Below are positions 7,924-14,669 of a stretch of DNA of 19,303 nt, piece by piece; positions within the stretch are counted from its first letter, which is position 1; each line of letters starts with the position of its first letter. The notes under the pieces were generated by a model. That model did not search any database, was not told the DNA's origin, and saw nothing but the letters and a program-made list of their open reading frames with translations. A program made the position numbers and the translations under genes. Location of the stretch: NCBI GenBank assembly GCA_013815505.1, contig JACDGA010000004.1, forward strand, positions 1 through 19,303, read 5' to 3'. This DNA comes from Acidimicrobiia bacterium. GTDB lineage: Bacteria; Actinomycetota; Acidimicrobiia; Acidimicrobiales; Ilumatobacteraceae.

Positions 7924-9693
7924 ATGCGATGCGTGTCGGGCCGGCATTCGACGAAAGGGTGGCGACGGCATCAACGCCTAGGCTTCTGCGACATCTCCGA
8001 TCCCGTTGGCGACCTTCTCTCGCAACAGCTCGGCCTCGACCTTCCCGACGACCTGGACGCTGCGACGCTCGACCGCGTGCTCGTGATCACGTCGCACCGG
8101 ACGAGCGATGTGGCCGCCGCGGTGCGACGCTGGAGTCCGCAGACCCACATCCACGTCGTGACGTCGGAAGCTGACGAGGCCGCGAGCGCCACGCCGCTGC
8201 CACCAGGGACGTCGCTCGACGTCTGCCTGCTCCCCGACGACCTGCGCGTCGTGCTCGCGTCAGGCGTCGCACCGCAACTCGTCGTGGACGTCGCCGGCGG
8301 CCCTCGGGCGACCATTTGCGAACGGTTCCAGCGGATGTTCCTCGCCGTCGCCCCCGGCGGCTGGTGGGTCGTGGCGCCACGTCCCGACACGCGGCGGGCC
8401 GCAGGTGCACGAGCGGTTGCCGAATTGGCGGACACGATCCGCCGCGGCGCCGATGCCGGGCGCGAGGGCGGGCAGATGCCCCGCGCCATCGGCACGCTGC
8501 TCCGTGGCTCGAGGACGGTCGCGGTGCACAAGCAGGGGTCCCACGTGGTGAAGCTGCGCGAGCAGGACGTCGAGCCCGTTGCTGCGCGACGAGGATGGGA
8601 CGTCCGCACGTTGCGCACGTTGCCGGCATCGGTTCAACCGTCGCGAGCGACGTTGTCGACGAACCGTCGCGAGCGAGCCGAGCGGCTGTTCACCCGCTTC
8701 GATGTCCCGCCGCTGCACCTGCGCGAGCAGCGCCATGTCGTGTGCGCGCCGCTGCAACTCACGATGGCCGACTGGGTCGTGCTCCCGTCCTCGTTCCACC
8801 ATCCGAGCGCGACGCGCACGAGGTCGCGCGCGCTCACCGGATCCGGGCAGTGGTTCACCGGTGAACCGTCGTGGTCGCGACCATCGGGACGTCTCGACGG
8901 GCCGTTCTTCCACCTCGACTCCGAGTTCCCACGACACTTCGGCCACCTGCTCACCGAGGACGTCGCCAAGCTGTGGGGCTGGGACGAGGCGAAGCAGCGT
9001 CACCCCGACCTGCGCGTCCTGCGCAGCTCGGGCGACCACGGGCACTTCGCGCCGTGGGAGCTGGAGTTGCTCGGCGGGTACGGGATCGGCGAGGACGAGG
9101 TCGTCGACCTGCGCGAGCCGGTGATCGTCGACCTCCTCGTCACGGCGTCGCAGCAGTTCCACAACGGAAAGGTGCGCTACGCCCACGGCGACCTCGCCAC
9201 GGTGTGGGCGCGCCTGCGTGACGGCATTCGCTCCGGAACTGTGTCGAGCCACGAGCGCGTCTTCATCACGAGGTCGGCGGCGAAGCGCTCGTGCCGCAAT
9301 CGCGCCGCCGTCGAGGCGCTCTTCGCGGCACGAGGATTCCACGTCGTGCACCCCGAGACGATGGCGCTCGCCGATCAGGTCGAGCTGTTCGCCGGCGCCA
9401 CGGTCGTCGCTGGCTTCGGCGGATCCGGCATGTTCGGCACGATCTTCTCGCCTCCGGGGACCCGCATCGTGCTGACGTCGGAGGAGTACAAGGCGTCCAA
9501 CGAGTACCTCATCGCCTCTGTGACCGGGGGCGACTACCACCACTTCGACTGCCCGATCGGCGCACAGCTCCCCGATGTCCCGAACGCCCGTTCGCTCTTC
9601 CATCGCAACTTCGCCTTCGACTTCACTCGTGACGAACCTGCGCTCGACCGGGTCCTCGACGCCCTCGACGAGGGCACCATGACGACTCCCTAG
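7924..9693 (+). CDS. Glycosyltransferase family 61 protein with unrecognised N-terminal domain
   Basis: A 589-residue protein whose C-terminal half (about residues 320-570) matches the GT61/DUF563 family, which transfers sugars such as xylose or GlcNAc in glycan assembly. Visible features are FHLDSEFPRHFGHLLTED with His338 and His341, VFITRSAAKRSCRNRAAVE, and the nucleotide-sugar-side GFGGSGMFGTIFSPPGT at 497-513. The first 250 or so residues hold alternating strands and helices (RVLVITSHRTSDVAAAV, FLAVAPGGWWVVAPRP) that look Rossmann-like but which I cannot assign. No signal peptide or membrane segment is evident. Start choice is weak: ATG 7924 and GTG 7933 are both open and neither has a clear ribosome-binding site. 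It lies between two broken genes (methyltransferase and sulfotransferase-like), so it may be the last open member of a decaying glycan locus. Confidence 0.78.
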   Translation: MRCVSGRHSTKGWRRHQRLGFCDISDPVGDLLSQQLGLDLPDDLDAATLDRVLVITSHRTSDVAAAVRRWSPQTHIHVVTSEADEAASATPLPPGTSLDVCLLPDDLRVVLASGVAPQLVVDVAGGPRATICERFQRMFLAVAPGGWWVVAPRPDTRRAAGARAVAELADTIRRGADAGREGGQMPRAIGTLLRGSRTVAVHKQGSHVVKLREQDVEPVAARRGWDVRTLRTLPASVQPSRATLSTNRRERAERLFTRFDVPPLHLREQRHVVCAPLQLTMADWVVLPSSFHHPSATRTRSRALTGSGQWFTGEPSWSRPSGRLDGPFFHLDSEFPRHFGHLLTEDVAKLWGWDEAKQRHPDLRVLRSSGDHGHFAPWELELLGGYGIGEDEVVDLREPVIVDLLVTASQQFHNGKVRYAHGDLATVWARLRDGIRSGTVSSHERVFITRSAAKRSCRNRAAVEALFAARGFHVVHPETMALADQVELFAGATVVAGFGGSGMFGTIFSPPGTRIVLTSEEYKASNEYLIASVTGGDYHHFDCPIGAQLPDVPNARSLFHRNFAFDFTRDEPALDRVLDALDEGTMTTP

Positions 9694-9705
9694 ACGTTTC
9701 GGATC

Positions 9706-10541
9706 ATGCCGCCACCCGACGGTTCCAATCACTATGTCTCGGCGTTGACCGTGCTCGGCAGGTCGGCGAGGTGGGACAAGACGGGTGCGGTTGACGACGA
9801 GCGCTGGCGGGTGCTGATGCGGGCCGTCGCCGACCAGCCTCCAGAGGTGAATGTGATCCTGCGCCGAGATCCTGTGCGAGGCCGGCCCGAGATCGTGCAG
9901 CGCATCGTCGACGACCTCGGGCGCGACCGAGTGCGCATCCTCCTCACGCTGCGTTCGCTCGAGTCGTTGACCCCGAGCACGTGGCAGCAGTACATCGAGG
10001 CTGGTTCGTCGTTCGACTACGAGACGTGGCTGCGCGACATGATGCGCGGATCGGGCAACACCAGCTAGTCGCCTTCGTTCTGGAGGCGCAACAACCACGG
10101 CAGGCTCGTCGAACGCTGGTCGAAGGCAGTCGGTGCCGACCGTGTCGCGGTTGCCGTGATCGAGGGCGGCGACCGGCGCTCGATCTACGACCTCTTCGAG
10201 GACATCATCGGTCTGCGCCGCGACACGTTGCAGCCGATGTCGGAGACCAACCGCTCGCTGTCTGCCAACGAGGTCGAGCTGCTGCGGCGAGTGAACGAGC
10301 AACTCGGGGACAAGATCAGGCACCGCTCGTACGACCGCATCATTCGCCGCCACGCAGTGCGAGGTCTCGTCGAACGGCGCACGCCCGGCGACGACGAGCG
10401 GCGGCTGTTCGTCCCTGAATGGGCGGCGACGAAGGCGCGCGAGTTCGGGCGTGAGGCGGTCGGACGCATCGAGGCGACGGCGTGAGGGTGTTCGGCCAGC
10501 TGTCGGACCTCGTGCCCGACGGCGGTTCGTGGGTGCGTTGA
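9706..10541 (+). pseudogene. Sulfotransferase-like gene, truncated and interrupted
   Basis: One reading frame from 9706 to 10485 is split by an in-frame TAG at 10066-10068. Before it lies PEIVQRIVDDLGRDRVRILL, TLRSLESLTPSTWQQYIEAG and DYETWLRDMM. After it lies SPSFWRRNNHGRLVERWSKA, VIEGGDRRSIYDLFEDIIGL and NRSLSANEVELLRRVNEQ. These match, in order, the body of actinobacterial sulfotransferase-like proteins of surface-polysaccharide clusters, as remembered from the family. The usual N-terminal P-loop (KTGTT-type, binding PAPS phosphate) is absent: the frame begins at MPPPDGSNHYVSAL just 12 bp after the GT61 stop. A third lesion is likely at the 3' end, where a one-base shift near 10480 would continue GVRVFGQLSDLVPDGG to a stop at 10539-10541. 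I call it a pseudogene. The first piece (9706-10068) and a second piece from GTG 10156 could each still be translated. Confidence 0.72.
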
Positions 10542-10554
10542 GGGAGCGTCTGGC

Positions 10555-10574
10555 GCGCTGAGCGCGGTCAGCGC
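10555..10574. terminator. Possible bidirectional hairpin between the sulfotransferase remnant and upp
   Basis: A perfect 7-bp inverted repeat GCGCTGA / TCAGCGC with a 6-base loop overlaps the upp stop codon in a convergent gap. There is no T-run on either side, so it is at best a weak, GC-only terminator. Confidence 0.28.
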
Positions 10575-11206
10575 TCGGTGTTGACCGAGCCGAACAGGCG
10601 GTCGCCGGCATCGCCGAGACCCGGGACGATGAATGCCTGATCGTTGAGCCGCTCGTCGATGGCCGCGGTGAACACGCGCACATCGATGCCGGCCGCTTCG
10701 ATGCGGGCGATGCCCTCAGGGGCGGCGAGCGCACAGACCACCGTGATCGGCGTAGGCGCGCCGCGCTCGAGCAACAGCTCGCACGTGTGCACCAGCGACC
10801 CGCCCGTGGCGAGCATCGGGTCGACGACGATCACGGGTCGCCCCTCGAGGCGCTCGGGGAGCCGGTTGACGTAGGGCTTCGGCGAGAACGTCGCCTCGTC
10901 GCGACTGATGCCGACGAAGCCGACGTCGGCGTCGGGCAGGAGCGACTGCGCGGGCGGCAGGAAGCCGAGCCCGGCGCGCAGGATGGGCACGATCACAGGC
11001 TGTGTGGCGAGGCGCCGGGCGTCGGTCGTTTCGAGCGGTGTCGTGACGCTCGTGGCACGCAACGGCAGCTCGCGCGTCGCCTCGGCGAGTAGCAACAGAC
11101 CCATCCGCTCCATGTGGTCGCGGAACACGCCGTTGGGCGTGCTCGCGTCGCGGATCCGCGCCAGTGCGTCGACGACGAGCGGATGGTCGACGACGGTGAC
11201 GGTCAC
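10568..11206 (-). CDS. upp: Uracil phosphoribosyltransferase
   Basis: A 212-residue enzyme that converts uracil and PRPP to UMP in pyrimidine salvage. It has the PRPP-binding loop VIVVDPMLATGGS at 125-137, the ILRAGLGF segment at 75-82 and the C-terminal uracil-binding region VPGLGDAGDRLFG, all typical of Upp, and length is normal (about 208-210). The start is GTG at 11206, seven bases after the adenosine deaminase stop. An ATG at 11217 is out of frame and hits a stop after four codons. It is the third gene of the oxygenase-adenosine deaminase-upp operon and is probably translated by coupling, since no strong ribosome-binding site is visible. Confidence 0.96.
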   Translation of the reverse strand: MTVTVVDHPLVVDALARIRDASTPNGVFRDHMERMGLLLLAEATRELPLRATSVTTPLETTDARRLATQPVIVPILRAGLGFLPPAQSLLPDADVGFVGISRDEATFSPKPYVNRLPERLEGRPVIVVDPMLATGGSLVHTCELLLERGAPTPITVVCALAAPEGIARIEAAGIDVRVFTAAIDERLNDQAFIVPGLGDAGDRLFGSVNTER

Positions 11207-11213
11207 AGCTCGA

Positions 11214-12305
11214 TCATGGCTTCTTTCCGAGGCTGTGCTCGGCTCGTAGCAGCGCGTAGCGGGGCTTGATCAGGCCGTCGATGATGCGCAGCCGCTCGGG
11301 GAACGGCAGGAACGCGCTCTTCATCGCATTGAGGGTGAGCCACTCGAAGTCGTCGAGTCCCCAACCGAACGCCTCCGCGAGCTGCACGAACTCGGTGAGC
11401 ATCGACGTGTTGCTCATCAGCCGGTTGTCCGTGTTGACGGTGACGCGGAACCGCAGCCGGCGCAGCATCCCGATGGGGTGCTCGGCGATGCTGGCGCACA
11501 CGCCCGTGTTGACGTTGGACGTTGGGCACAGTTCGAGCGGCGTGCGCGTGTCACGGATGTAGGCGGCGAGCCTGCCGAGGTGCTCGTTGCCGGGCTCGCC
11601 CGTGATGTCGTCGACGATGCGCACACCGTGGCCGAGGCGTTCCGCGCCGCACCACTGGACTGCCTCCCAGATGCTCGGCAGCCCGAACGCCTCGCCGGCG
11701 TGGATGGTCGTGTGGAAGTTCTCGCGCATCACGTACTGGAACGCGTCGAGGTGACGGGTCGGCGGGAATCCGGCCTCTGCGCCGGCGATGTCGAAGCCGA
11801 CGACGCCTGCGTCGCGCAGGCGCACGGCGAGCTCGGCGATCTCGAGGCTGCGGGCGGCCGTGCGCATCGCCGACGTGATGGCGCGAATGGTGAGGTCGGT
11901 GCCGGCGCTGCCCGACGCGAACCCGTGGAGGATCGCGGCCATGACCTCGTCGAGCGTCAGGCCCTGCTCGGTGCACAGTTCGGGGGCCATCCGCACCTCG
12001 GCGTAGACGACACCGTCGGCAGCGAGATCGGCGGCGCACTCATGGGCGACCCGCTGGATCGCGTCGCGGTGCTGCATCACGCCGACGGTGTGGGCGAACG
12101 TCTCGAGGTAGAGCACGAGGTCGTTGCGCTTCGCGCCGCGGTTGAACCACGTGGACAGGTCGTCGACGTCGTGGGTGGGGAGTGCGTCGTAGCCGTACTC
12201 CTTCGCCAGCTCGATCACGGTCTCAGGGCGGACACCGCCGTCGAGGTGATCGTGGAGCAGCACCTTCGGCGCCCTCGCAAGCATTGTCGCGTCGACAGCG
12301 GTCAT
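11214..12305 (-). CDS. add: Adenosine deaminase
   Basis: A 363-residue metal-dependent hydrolase that deaminates adenosine and deoxyadenosine to (deoxy)inosine. The zinc ligands and catalytic residues are in place: HDHLDGG (His18, His20), IHAGEAFG (His202, catalytic Glu205), LGHGVRI (His226) and VNTDNRLMS (Asp293). The residue after Asp293 is Asn rather than the second Asp of mouse ADA; to my knowledge the DNRLMS form is normal in actinobacterial enzymes. CPTSNVNTG at 260-268 is also typical. Its ATG overlaps the stop of the oxygenase gene by four bases (ATGA), and upp follows after seven bases. This places it firmly in one operon and in purine nucleoside salvage. Confidence 0.95.
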   Translation of the reverse strand: MTAVDATMLARAPKVLLHDHLDGGVRPETVIELAKEYGYDALPTHDVDDLSTWFNRGAKRNDLVLYLETFAHTVGVMQHRDAIQRVAHECAADLAADGVVYAEVRMAPELCTEQGLTLDEVMAAILHGFASGSAGTDLTIRAITSAMRTAARSLEIAELAVRLRDAGVVGFDIAGAEAGFPPTRHLDAFQYVMRENFHTTIHAGEAFGLPSIWEAVQWCGAERLGHGVRIVDDITGEPGNEHLGRLAAYIRDTRTPLELCPTSNVNTGVCASIAEHPIGMLRRLRFRVTVNTDNRLMSNTSMLTEFVQLAEAFGWGLDDFEWLTLNAMKSAFLPFPERLRIIDGLIKPRYALLRAEHSLGKKP

Positions 12306-13216
12306 GCGTTGGCGGCCTCGTGGGCCGCAAGGGCGTCGGCGACGGCGGCGAGTGGTCGCAACGGCATGTCCTCACCCCGCTGCAGCCAGTTCCACGCCGG
12401 GTATCCGACGCCCGCCGGGATCGTGTGCAGCGAGTAGGCGTGGCGGCTGACCGGCGATGTGTTGGTCCTGCTGCAGTGGGGGAGGAGACCGTGGAGCACG
12501 ATGAGCGTGCCCGCTGTCACTGGCAGTGGGACGAGCCGGTCGTCACCGACCTCGGGCAACGGCGTGTCGTCGAGCATCTCGAAGTAGGTGCCGGCCGTGT
12601 CGTCGCCTTCGACGTGGCGCTTCATCAGTCGCCGCAGTGTCGTGCGATGGCCGCCGGGGATCGCCCACAGGCAGCCGTTGTCGAGCGTCGCATCCTCGAT
12701 GGCGAACCAGAAGCCGATGACGGAGGCAGGTTCGGTGCACAGGAAGGTGGCGTCCTGGTGGCAGTTCACCTCGCCGCCGATGTAGGGCTGCTTGAAGATG
12801 TACATGCTCTGCAGCGCGAGCGCGTCGGGCTGACCGAGATCGGCTGCGACCTCCGCCAACTCACGGGTGTAGGAGAACTGCTCGAACTCGGGGTCGAGAT
12901 CGTGCATCGCGTGCCCGATCTTGTTGACGCTGAGCGACGTCTCGCGAGTCAGCTCGCCGTCGTCGCCGAACGCCGCCTCCTCGAAGAAGCACCAGACCTT
13001 CGGTCCGCTGGAGAGGAACTCCTCGTTGGAGGACCTGGTCTGCTCGTTGGTGGTGAACACGGTGCGCCGCGCGGTCGGCTCGAACTCGTCGACCAGTTGG
13101 ACCGCCCGCCGGCGCAGGGCGCCGCACGCCTCGTCGGAGACGAAGTCCGGGAGGACGAGGAAGCCGTCGCGATCGAAGCTGCGGATCTGCTCAGAGGTCA
13201 GCATGGTGGCCGTCAT
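12302..13216 (-). CDS. Phytanoyl-CoA dioxygenase (PhyH) family Fe(II)/2-oxoglutarate oxygenase
   Basis: A 304-residue non-heme iron oxygenase that would hydroxylate or otherwise oxidise a small molecule with 2-oxoglutarate and oxygen. The iron triad is His153-x-Asp155 (NCHQDATFL) with His247 (LLPHCSR). Arg258 (SRHAYSLH) is the expected 2-oxoglutarate ligand, 11 residues after the distal His as in human PHYH. The N-terminal EQIRSFDRDGFLVLPDFVS is the classic PhyH opening. Starts at 13216 (MTATML) and 13204 (MLTSEQ) are both possible. It is the first gene of a tight operon with add and upp, its TGA overlapping the add ATG. That context suggests a nucleoside, nucleobase or related substrate, but sequence alone does not identify it; PhyH proteins act on very varied substrates. 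Confidence 0.88.
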   Translation of the reverse strand: MTATMLTSEQIRSFDRDGFLVLPDFVSDEACGALRRRAVQLVDEFEPTARRTVFTTNEQTRSSNEEFLSSGPKVWCFFEEAAFGDDGELTRETSLSVNKIGHAMHDLDPEFEQFSYTRELAEVAADLGQPDALALQSMYIFKQPYIGGEVNCHQDATFLCTEPASVIGFWFAIEDATLDNGCLWAIPGGHRTTLRRLMKRHVEGDDTAGTYFEMLDDTPLPEVGDDRLVPLPVTAGTLIVLHGLLPHCSRTNTSPVSRHAYSLHTIPAGVGYPAWNWLQRGEDMPLRPLAAVADALAAHEAANA

Positions 13217-13239
13217 CGTAACGCTCGGCCCAACGGCTC

Positions 13240-13245
13240 TAGCCT
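13240..13245 (+). promoter_or_regulatory. Putative -10 box of queF (leaderless)
   Basis: TAGCCT fits TAnnnT and lies six bases before the queF ATG at 13252, so transcription would begin at the A of the start codon. The whole 35-bp gap between the divergent oxygenase and queF genes has no Shine-Dalgarno sequence for queF and no room for a preQ1 riboswitch. No good -35 box is seen. Confidence 0.45.
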
Positions 13246-13251
13246 CTCTGC

Positions 13252-13647
13252 ATGGCCGGCCACGACCTCGACGACCTCACCGTGCTCGGCCGGACCGTCC
13301 GTGAACCGATCGACCACGTCGAAGTCTTTCCTGCCCCCGAGCACGTCACGACCGTCACGTTCGCAACGGACGAGGTCTCGTCCGTCTGCCCGATCACGCA
13401 GCAGCCGGACCTTTCGCGCGTCGAGATCGAGTACGAGCCCGACGCGCACTGCGTTGAGTCGAAGAGTCTCAAGCTCTACCTCTGGCGGTTCCGTGACCGT
13501 CCGATGTTTGCCGAGGCGCTCGCCGCCGCGATCGCCGACGAGATCTTCACCTCTGCCGCCTGCAAGCGGGTCAAGGTCACGCTCACACAGCGCCCGAGGG
13601 GCGGCATCGAACTCTGCGCCGTGGCCGAACGCCACCGCGACGCGTGA
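13252..13647 (+). CDS. queF: NADPH-dependent 7-cyano-7-deazaguanine reductase
   Basis: A 131-residue unimodular (Bacillus-type) QueF, which reduces the nitrile of preQ0 to the amine preQ1 in queuosine biosynthesis. The nucleophile Cys46 lies in SVCPITQQPD with catalytic Asp53, the same seven-residue spacing as Cys55/Asp62 of the Bacillus subtilis enzyme. The substrate-binding motif ESKSLKLYLWRFRD starts at Glu70. It is somewhat shorter than the 165-residue B. subtilis protein, mainly at the termini. No other queuosine gene is in the window, so the rest of the pathway must be elsewhere or the cell salvages preQ0. It converges on the PIN-domain gene with nine bases between stops. Confidence 0.94.
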   Translation: MAGHDLDDLTVLGRTVREPIDHVEVFPAPEHVTTVTFATDEVSSVCPITQQPDLSRVEIEYEPDAHCVESKSLKLYLWRFRDRPMFAEALAAAIADEIFTSAACKRVKVTLTQRPRGGIELCAVAERHRDA

Positions 13648-13665
13648 TCGGCATTGTCACGTCGC
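13637..13665. terminator. Possible bidirectional hairpin between queF and the PIN gene
   Basis: GCGAC and GTGA (13637-13647, split by a two-base bulge) can pair with TCACGTCGC (13657-13665), giving a nine-pair stem and a nine-base loop that spans both convergent stop codons. There is no T-run, so function as a terminator is uncertain. Confidence 0.28.
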
Positions 13666-14094
13666 GCCCCAGAGTTGGACTTCGACGAACCGTTCCAGGT
13701 GCTTGGTGTTTGTGGTCGCGACCACGACGTGCTCGTCCCGCAGCACCATCGCTTGCGCAGCGAGGATCACGTCGGCATCGAGCGCAGCGTCGCTCGCGGT
13801 TGGCGTGCCGGCATTTCGGGCTGTCGCCCACAGCTCCGCCGCGATCCGCATGATCTCCGTCGTCAACGGCAGGTAGTTGAAGCCTTCACACAACAGGTCG
13901 AGTCGCTGAACGCCGCGCGTCTGGCCTGCTCTGATCAGCTCGCGACGAACCTCGTAGTCGGCGATCTCGGGTACTGAGAACACGTCGCCGGCGTCCAGAC
14001 GAGAATTCGCCCACTCCCACGCAGCCACGGCAGGATGTCGTTGGGTTGGATTGCTGAGCAGACCAAGTGGGCCGCTGTCGAGCACCAAGCGCAC
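13657..14094 (-). CDS. PIN-domain protein, VapC-like putative toxin
   Basis: A 145-residue PIN-domain protein; family members are Mg2+-dependent ribonucleases, often toxins that cut tRNA or rRNA. The first strand MRLVLDSGPLG carries Asp6. Glu48 (DYEVRREL) and the acidic cluster Asp102/Asp106/Asp108 (SDAALDADVILAAQA) supply the remaining metal ligands, and VVVATTNTKHLERF is the typical last strand and helix. Residue roles are inferred from the VapC pattern. It starts with GTG at 14094, one base after the stop of the upstream partner gene, so the two are almost certainly cotranscribed and coupled, in the antitoxin-first order usual for VapBC. The upstream protein does not resemble a known VapB, so the toxin call rests on fold and layout. 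Confidence 0.78.
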   Translation of the reverse strand: MRLVLDSGPLGLLSNPTQRHPAVAAWEWANSRLDAGDVFSVPEIADYEVRRELIRAGQTRGVQRLDLLCEGFNYLPLTTEIMRIAAELWATARNAGTPTASDAALDADVILAAQAMVLRDEHVVVATTNTKHLERFVEVQLWGAT

Positions 14095-14095
14095 G

Positions 14096-14620
14096 TTAGA
14101 AGGGCCGACCTTCGCGTCGGCGGGTGTCGGCGAGTGCAGTCATGAGCTGTCGGCCTGTCCTGTCGCGCTCGTCCTCGTCGCCGATTCGCAGAACCGCATC
14201 GAGTGCGGCGCGCGCACGGGCCGACTCGTCGACGTCCGTGGCCCGTCGCGCGTAACGTTCGGCCTTCTTGAAGTGACCTGCGCCCCGGACACTGCCCTTG
14301 GTTCCGGTCGTCGCCCATCCGAGGCGTTCCATCTTCAGCCGGACCGCGACACCCACCGCTTGCCGGAATCGATGGCCCGCTAGCCCCGTTTCGAGGATCT
14401 CGCGGATGGCGTCATCGCCTTCGACGGCGCGCACCACGCCGGCCAGTGCCGGTCGGCCGTCGATCTCGGCGTCGATCAGCCTCTGCTCGTTTGCGGGCTC
14501 GTTCAGGATCTCGATGAGACGGCCCGTCGCAATCGAGTGTCCGTCCAACGTGGATCGATACTTCGCCGCGTGCGTGTCCGTGTCGAAGTCCTCCCTCGTC
14601 AGCAGCGATGTGTCACTCAT
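14096..14620 (-). CDS. Unrecognised 174-residue protein, possible antitoxin partner of the PIN gene
   Basis: I do not recognise this family. The protein is charged, largely helical in appearance and has no membrane segment or metal-site motif. Its C-terminal part (HFKKAERYARRATDVDESARARAALDAV split over about residues 115-145) is rich in Arg, Lys, Glu and Asp. It is much longer than ordinary VapB antitoxins (about 70-90 residues) and shows no obvious ribbon-helix-helix or AbrB segment. The ATG at 14620 is preferred over TTG 14641 because a good promoter places the transcript start one or two bases before it; the TTG would lie upstream of the -10 box. The PIN gene follows after one base. Position suggests an antitoxin or a regulator, by inference only. 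Confidence 0.6.
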   Translation of the reverse strand: MSDTSLLTREDFDTDTHAAKYRSTLDGHSIATGRLIEILNEPANEQRLIDAEIDGRPALAGVVRAVEGDDAIREILETGLAGHRFRQAVGVAVRLKMERLGWATTGTKGSVRGAGHFKKAERYARRATDVDESARARAALDAVLRIGDEDERDRTGRQLMTALADTRRREGRPF

Positions 14621-14627
14621 GCGGCCA

Positions 14628-14656
14628 AGTCTAGAGGTCAAAAAGACGGATGTCTA
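14628..14656 (-). promoter_or_regulatory. Promoter of the PIN-module operon
   Basis: On the minus strand TAGACA (14656-14651, five of six matches to TTGACA) is followed after exactly 17 bases by TAGACT (14633-14628, TAnnnT). The ATG at 14620 comes seven bases after the -10 box, so the mRNA would be leaderless or nearly so. This is the best-formed promoter visible in the window. Confidence 0.55.
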
Positions 14657-14669
14657 AAGTCGAGACCTC
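14634..14669. repeat. Inverted repeat around the PIN-module promoter, possible operator
   Basis: GAGGTC (14634-14639) and GACCTC (14664-14669) form six-base arms separated by 24 bases. The left arm lies immediately upstream of the -10 box and the right arm lies upstream of the -35 box, overlapping the helicase stop codon. Such placement would suit an autoregulatory operator of a toxin-antitoxin module, but six-base arms can arise by chance. Confidence 0.27.

Noticed and set aside
10066..10068. Amber codon read through as pyrrolysine or a suppressed stop
   Set aside because: No other sign of amber decoding is present, the gene lacks its P-loop and has a further frameshift, so decay explains it better.
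8260..10734. 824-codon open frame on the minus strand across the GT61 and sulfotransferase-like genes
   Set aside because: The product is compositionally biased and resembles no protein, whereas the plus strand carries recognisable GT61 and sulfotransferase-like motifs. It also runs into upp in another frame.
12182..13876. Long plus-strand open frame over add, the oxygenase and queF
   Set aside because: It crosses three recognisable genes in non-coding frames and shows only Arg/Ser-rich shadow sequence.
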